Source: Phorcus lineatus | Lineage: Eukaryota > Mollusca > Gastropoda > Trochida > Trochidae | Length of the DNA stretch: 64,000 bases | NCBI GenBank assembly: GCA_921293015.1 | Contig: OV121086.1 | Coordinates: forward strand, 38,811,194-38,875,193 | Reading direction: 5' to 3' | Shown here: piece after piece, positions 61,700-64,000 of the stretch | How the letters are laid out: every line of letters begins with the position of its first letter | How positions within the stretch are numbered: the first letter of the stretch is position 1 | The notes under the pieces: generated by a model | Told to the model about the DNA's origin: nothing | Databases searched by the model: none | What the model saw: only the letters and a program-made list of their open reading frames with translations | Position numbers and translations under genes: made by a program

Positions 61700-62844
61700 C
61701 TGTGAAAATAAAAGGGACGTAATATCTACCATAATCAGTGAAGATTTGTTTCGTTGGTAGGCCTACTTTTTATCAATATGTATGATTTGTTGAAATCTTA
61801 TTGAACCCGTTACCCTGATTATTGTGTGATATATACGTTTCTTTGAATCAGATAGGACTTGTGATTGTTTAAATTTGTTAAAATGTTAAAGATTTGATGA
61901 AGACCGAATACCCTGAGAAAATATTTAGGCTAAAACAGTATATGAGTCTTTATTAAAACCTTTTTTTGAGTACATCAATGCGGATATACCTTCAAATATA
62001 GCCATTCCCCATCTAGTGTTTCTTTTTGTGGATTCACTTTGGGCATGACTTTCGATAGCATTTATGTCTGCTTCAGAAAGCTTTTTAAATCTCGTTTCAC
62101 TTGTCATCACTGTTGCGTTCTCTTTGGGATTATCGTCGTGGCTCTCTGAGCAACATGTATGAAATAGAACTTGAGAATATAATTCAAGGATTTTATGTGG
62201 TTGTATGATAACTTACATAATTGTATTTCCACAGAAAACGTTAGAAACTCATGCGAGGAAGGATTATTGTCATTGATTCGTTAATTTTCTATTTTTACCT
62301 ATTTAAACAGTGTCATAGAATTGTATTCTTTATTTATATCTTTTGTATTTAAAATGGTAATGTGGTAGAATGCTAGATTTAAATAGTTTGTATAAAATTT
62401 ATTTTCAGTGTGAGCTATCTCACCTTCATCGACAAAGTTTTTTAACTGAACATCAGACTCGGGACCTCGATCCTCTGCCATTTGCACGTCTGAAAAAAAA
62501 AATTTATTTATGAAAAATCGTAAATTATATCGGCCTCTATTAATTGACAACTTATCCTAATACTTCTAATACATAACTAATCATTCAACATTATGCAGAG
62601 TTTTCACTCAGTTGATTTTTTGTAATTTTTGTGTGCCTGTAAATTAGCTTGTATTTTTGTCATTTAAGAAACCTTTTTTTTTTTAGAAAAGATAATATTT
62701 ACCTTCAGGGAAGTCATTCTCGAGTTCATTTGATTGAACTAAATCAGTCAATAGCTGCTGTAAATCTGTGTCATTTCCCAAATCAAACGAAGTATTTTCA
62801 AGAAAAAAATTCCCGAAAGTTGGAGAAATATCCGATTCGGCCAT
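60486..62844 (-). CDS. Crypton-type tyrosine recombinase, 4 exons, intact, antisense in intron 28
   Basis: Exons 62703-62844, 62424-62489, 61990-62145 and 60486-61699 join without a break (142+66+156+1214 nt, 525 residues). Each has GT-AG borders and every intron is in phase 1. Order: acidic N-terminus (~1-75); the conserved SETRFKKLSEADINAIES and SESTKRNTRWGMAIFEAWCI segment typical of Crypton/KIAA1958-like proteins; and a tyrosine-recombinase domain with SRGLEFHHQL (first Arg), TAHCLRATAIHML (HxxR), SGHRNEAS (GH) and VRSYSRD (Tyr). These are the catalytic residues of YR enzymes, which cut and rejoin DNA through a Tyr linkage. The ATG (GCGCCATGGCC) has a strong context. Whether it is a domesticated host gene or a live transposon is open; the introns and intact frame favour a host gene. 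Confidence 0.88.
61990..62145 (-). CDS. Crypton-type gene exon 3: conserved N-terminal block
   Basis: ESHDDNPKENATVMTSETRF then KKLSEADINAIESHAQSEST, KRNTRWGMAIFE. The block with KNTK/STKR...W...F is found at the N-terminus of many Crypton-derived recombinases. Joins exon 4 to read FEAWCIESG. Confidence 0.85.
62424..62489 (-). CDS. Crypton-type gene exon 2
   Basis: VQMAEDRGPESDVQLKNFVD E. A 66-nt exon between a poly-T/CAG acceptor and a GTGAGA donor, phase 1 both sides. An internal ATG gives an alternative start. Confidence 0.75.
62703..62844 (-). CDS. Crypton-type gene exon 1
   Basis: Start codon at 62,844-62,842. MAESDISPTFGNFFLENTSF then LQQLLTDLVQSNELENDFPE: acidic and Leu-rich. Donor GAAG/GTAAAT, phase 1. 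Confidence 0.82.
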
Positions 62845-63400
62845 GGCGCAGTGCATACCCGGTAGTAGCGGAGTTAGCAGCCGATAATTTTTTACTACAT
62901 ATCGTAAATAAAAACACTTTCAAATGATGTATACGTTTCATTTTATTTATTTCCCAAAACTGTTTTCCAGTTCAAACTAAAACCCGTCTCTTTTATTACA
63001 ATCTTTACGGAAAACCCCGATTGAGGAATTCCCATTTTCTGTATTATTAGAAATTCCAGTTAAGGTCAAGGTCAATTAAAAAGAAGTTCCAACTTCCGGT
63101 GTGTAACAACATTTTTTTCTGCATTCATCGAGAAATGGTTGCATGTTTTTGAGAGCTCTCGTCCAATCAGAATCGCCGAAAAACGTGTAACAACATCATT
63201 TTGTAATTATTTATCATTGAACTCAAAGATAAATCCTCAACAAAAACAATTCCAATCCACATGCCATCTAGTCAAATTCTTACATAAGAAGCAAAAACTA
63301 AATGTAAGACCTTGGACACTTTTACTGAAGACCATACAATATTTACCAATTAAATGAATGGTTATGCTTTCAGAGTTTAACGTTCTGTGTTCTTTTTCAG

Positions 63401-63683
63401 GAACGTCTTCTAGTGGTTCATTACGACCTTCAAGTTCAGTGGTTGTCTATAACCCGGTGACCCCTATTTCATGTGATTGTGCTTTAAGTCTGATCAAGGA
63501 CTGCGTACTCGCTTTCGATCCGATTTTGGGATGTGCCACCGCAATCGTTGGAGTGGGAACAAGTAGTGGGTTTCTGGGAGGCATCAAAGCTGGATTAGAT
63601 TATGGATTTGCTTGTATTTTGGGTCCTCTGGCCCCCGTTTGTCCTGAGTGTGGAATAGCATCAACACTCTGGACAGCTGTAAA
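63401..63683 (+). CDS. Giant gene exon 29: Cys-rich hydrophobic segment (last seen exon)
   Basis: GTSSSGSLRPSSSVVVYNPV, then CDCALSLIKDCVLAFDPILG, CATAIVGVGTSSGFLGGIKA, GLDYGFACILGPLAPVCPEC. Regularly spaced Cys in a Gly/Ala/Ile-rich run could be a disulfide-bonded helical module rather than a simple membrane span. Ends in phase 2 at AA/GTATGT, so at least one more exon follows outside the window. Confidence 0.82.
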
Positions 63684-63888
63684 GTATGTAATAACAATCA
63701 ATTGTTATTTATGAATACATCATATATCAAGATCTTGAAACCGTCATAATCACAAAGTGACATGGAGTCACACTTAACAAACGTTGTCAGTGGTTTATTT
63801 TGAAAACGGAAATAATAACTTTTGCTGAAAAATTTCTATTACATGATCAAATATAGTTTTGAGACAACTTAAAGGCTATAGACATGGG

Positions 63889-64000
63889 CCTCCTTTCACA
63901 AAGTAACCTTAACTAAGGTTAACCTTAACTCCCATTTTTTAACATTGCACTAAGGTTACCTTAAGGACTTACGATCACCTTAGGGATTTGTGAAAGGAGG
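63889..64000. mobile_element. Small TIR element at the right edge
   Basis: Begins CCTCCTTTCACAAAG and ends with the inverted TTTGTGAAAGGAGG; inside are repeated CTTAACTAAGGTTAACC and CTAAGGTTACCTTAAGG strings that can also pair. It may continue past the window. Confidence 0.7.

Overview
The window looks like AT-rich nuclear DNA of an invertebrate animal, most likely a mollusc (probably a bivalve). The evidence is intron-rich GT-AG genes, a giant secreted multidomain protein of marine-invertebrate type, and a dense mixture of transposons: Polinton/Maverick-type integrase, Crypton-type tyrosine recombinase, mariner, LINE remnants, a tRNA-derived SINE, MITEs and foldback elements. The phylum is an inference. 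Nothing here is prokaryotic.

Layout. (1) 1-20,130: a degenerate repeat array without recognisable genes. Two near-identical 4.8-kb direct copies (1-4809 and 4810-9045) are followed by a diverged copy (about 14,045-19,090) and fragments (about 11,950-12,560 and 19,540-20,130). Four copies of a conserved hairpin, two oppositely oriented TA-flanked MITEs, a SINE with target duplication, a 148-bp snapback and a 596-bp foldback element are scattered through it. (2) 21,000-24,570: a dead LINE reverse-transcriptase tail (+), then a Polinton-like integrase with chromodomain and a small zinc-finger-like ORF, both on the minus strand. (3) 24,575-28,192: a 3.6-kb element with perfect 16-bp terminal inverted repeats and TTAA on both sides (piggyBac-like, no transposase seen). 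(4) 28,324-63,683 and beyond the right edge: one very large plus-strand gene, reconstructed here as 29 exons with about 3,300 codons. It starts with a signal-peptide exon 131 bp downstream of the TTAA element. Domain order: signal peptide, F5/8 type C (discoidin), four parallel beta-helix units each on one 1.2-1.5 kb exon, two SRCR domains placed before helices 3 and 4, about five EGF-like modules, an IPT/TIG domain, another EGF module, a cadherin-like/He_PIG-type domain, several Ig-like beta domains and a Cys-rich hydrophobic segment. The end of the gene lies outside the window.

The large gene is well preserved: almost all exon junctions keep phase. It has one in-frame TGA (42,421-42,423) in a helix exon, and one junction (exon 12 to 13) that does not keep phase as I read it. 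Architecturally it recalls the repeat-built beta-helix/SRCR proteins of the Bark beetle/Anakonda type, but with a different C-terminal half, so I do not give it a name.

Its last visible intron (58,585-63,400) holds a complete second gene in antisense: a four-exon, 525-residue Crypton-type tyrosine recombinase with R, HxxR, GH and Y catalytic positions present and all introns in phase 1. Intron 1 (28,397-36,662) contains a LINE remnant and a dead mariner transposase. The most interesting points are the four-unit giant protein with its TGA, the intact nested recombinase, the TTAA element next to the start exon, and the conserved hairpin in the repeat array.
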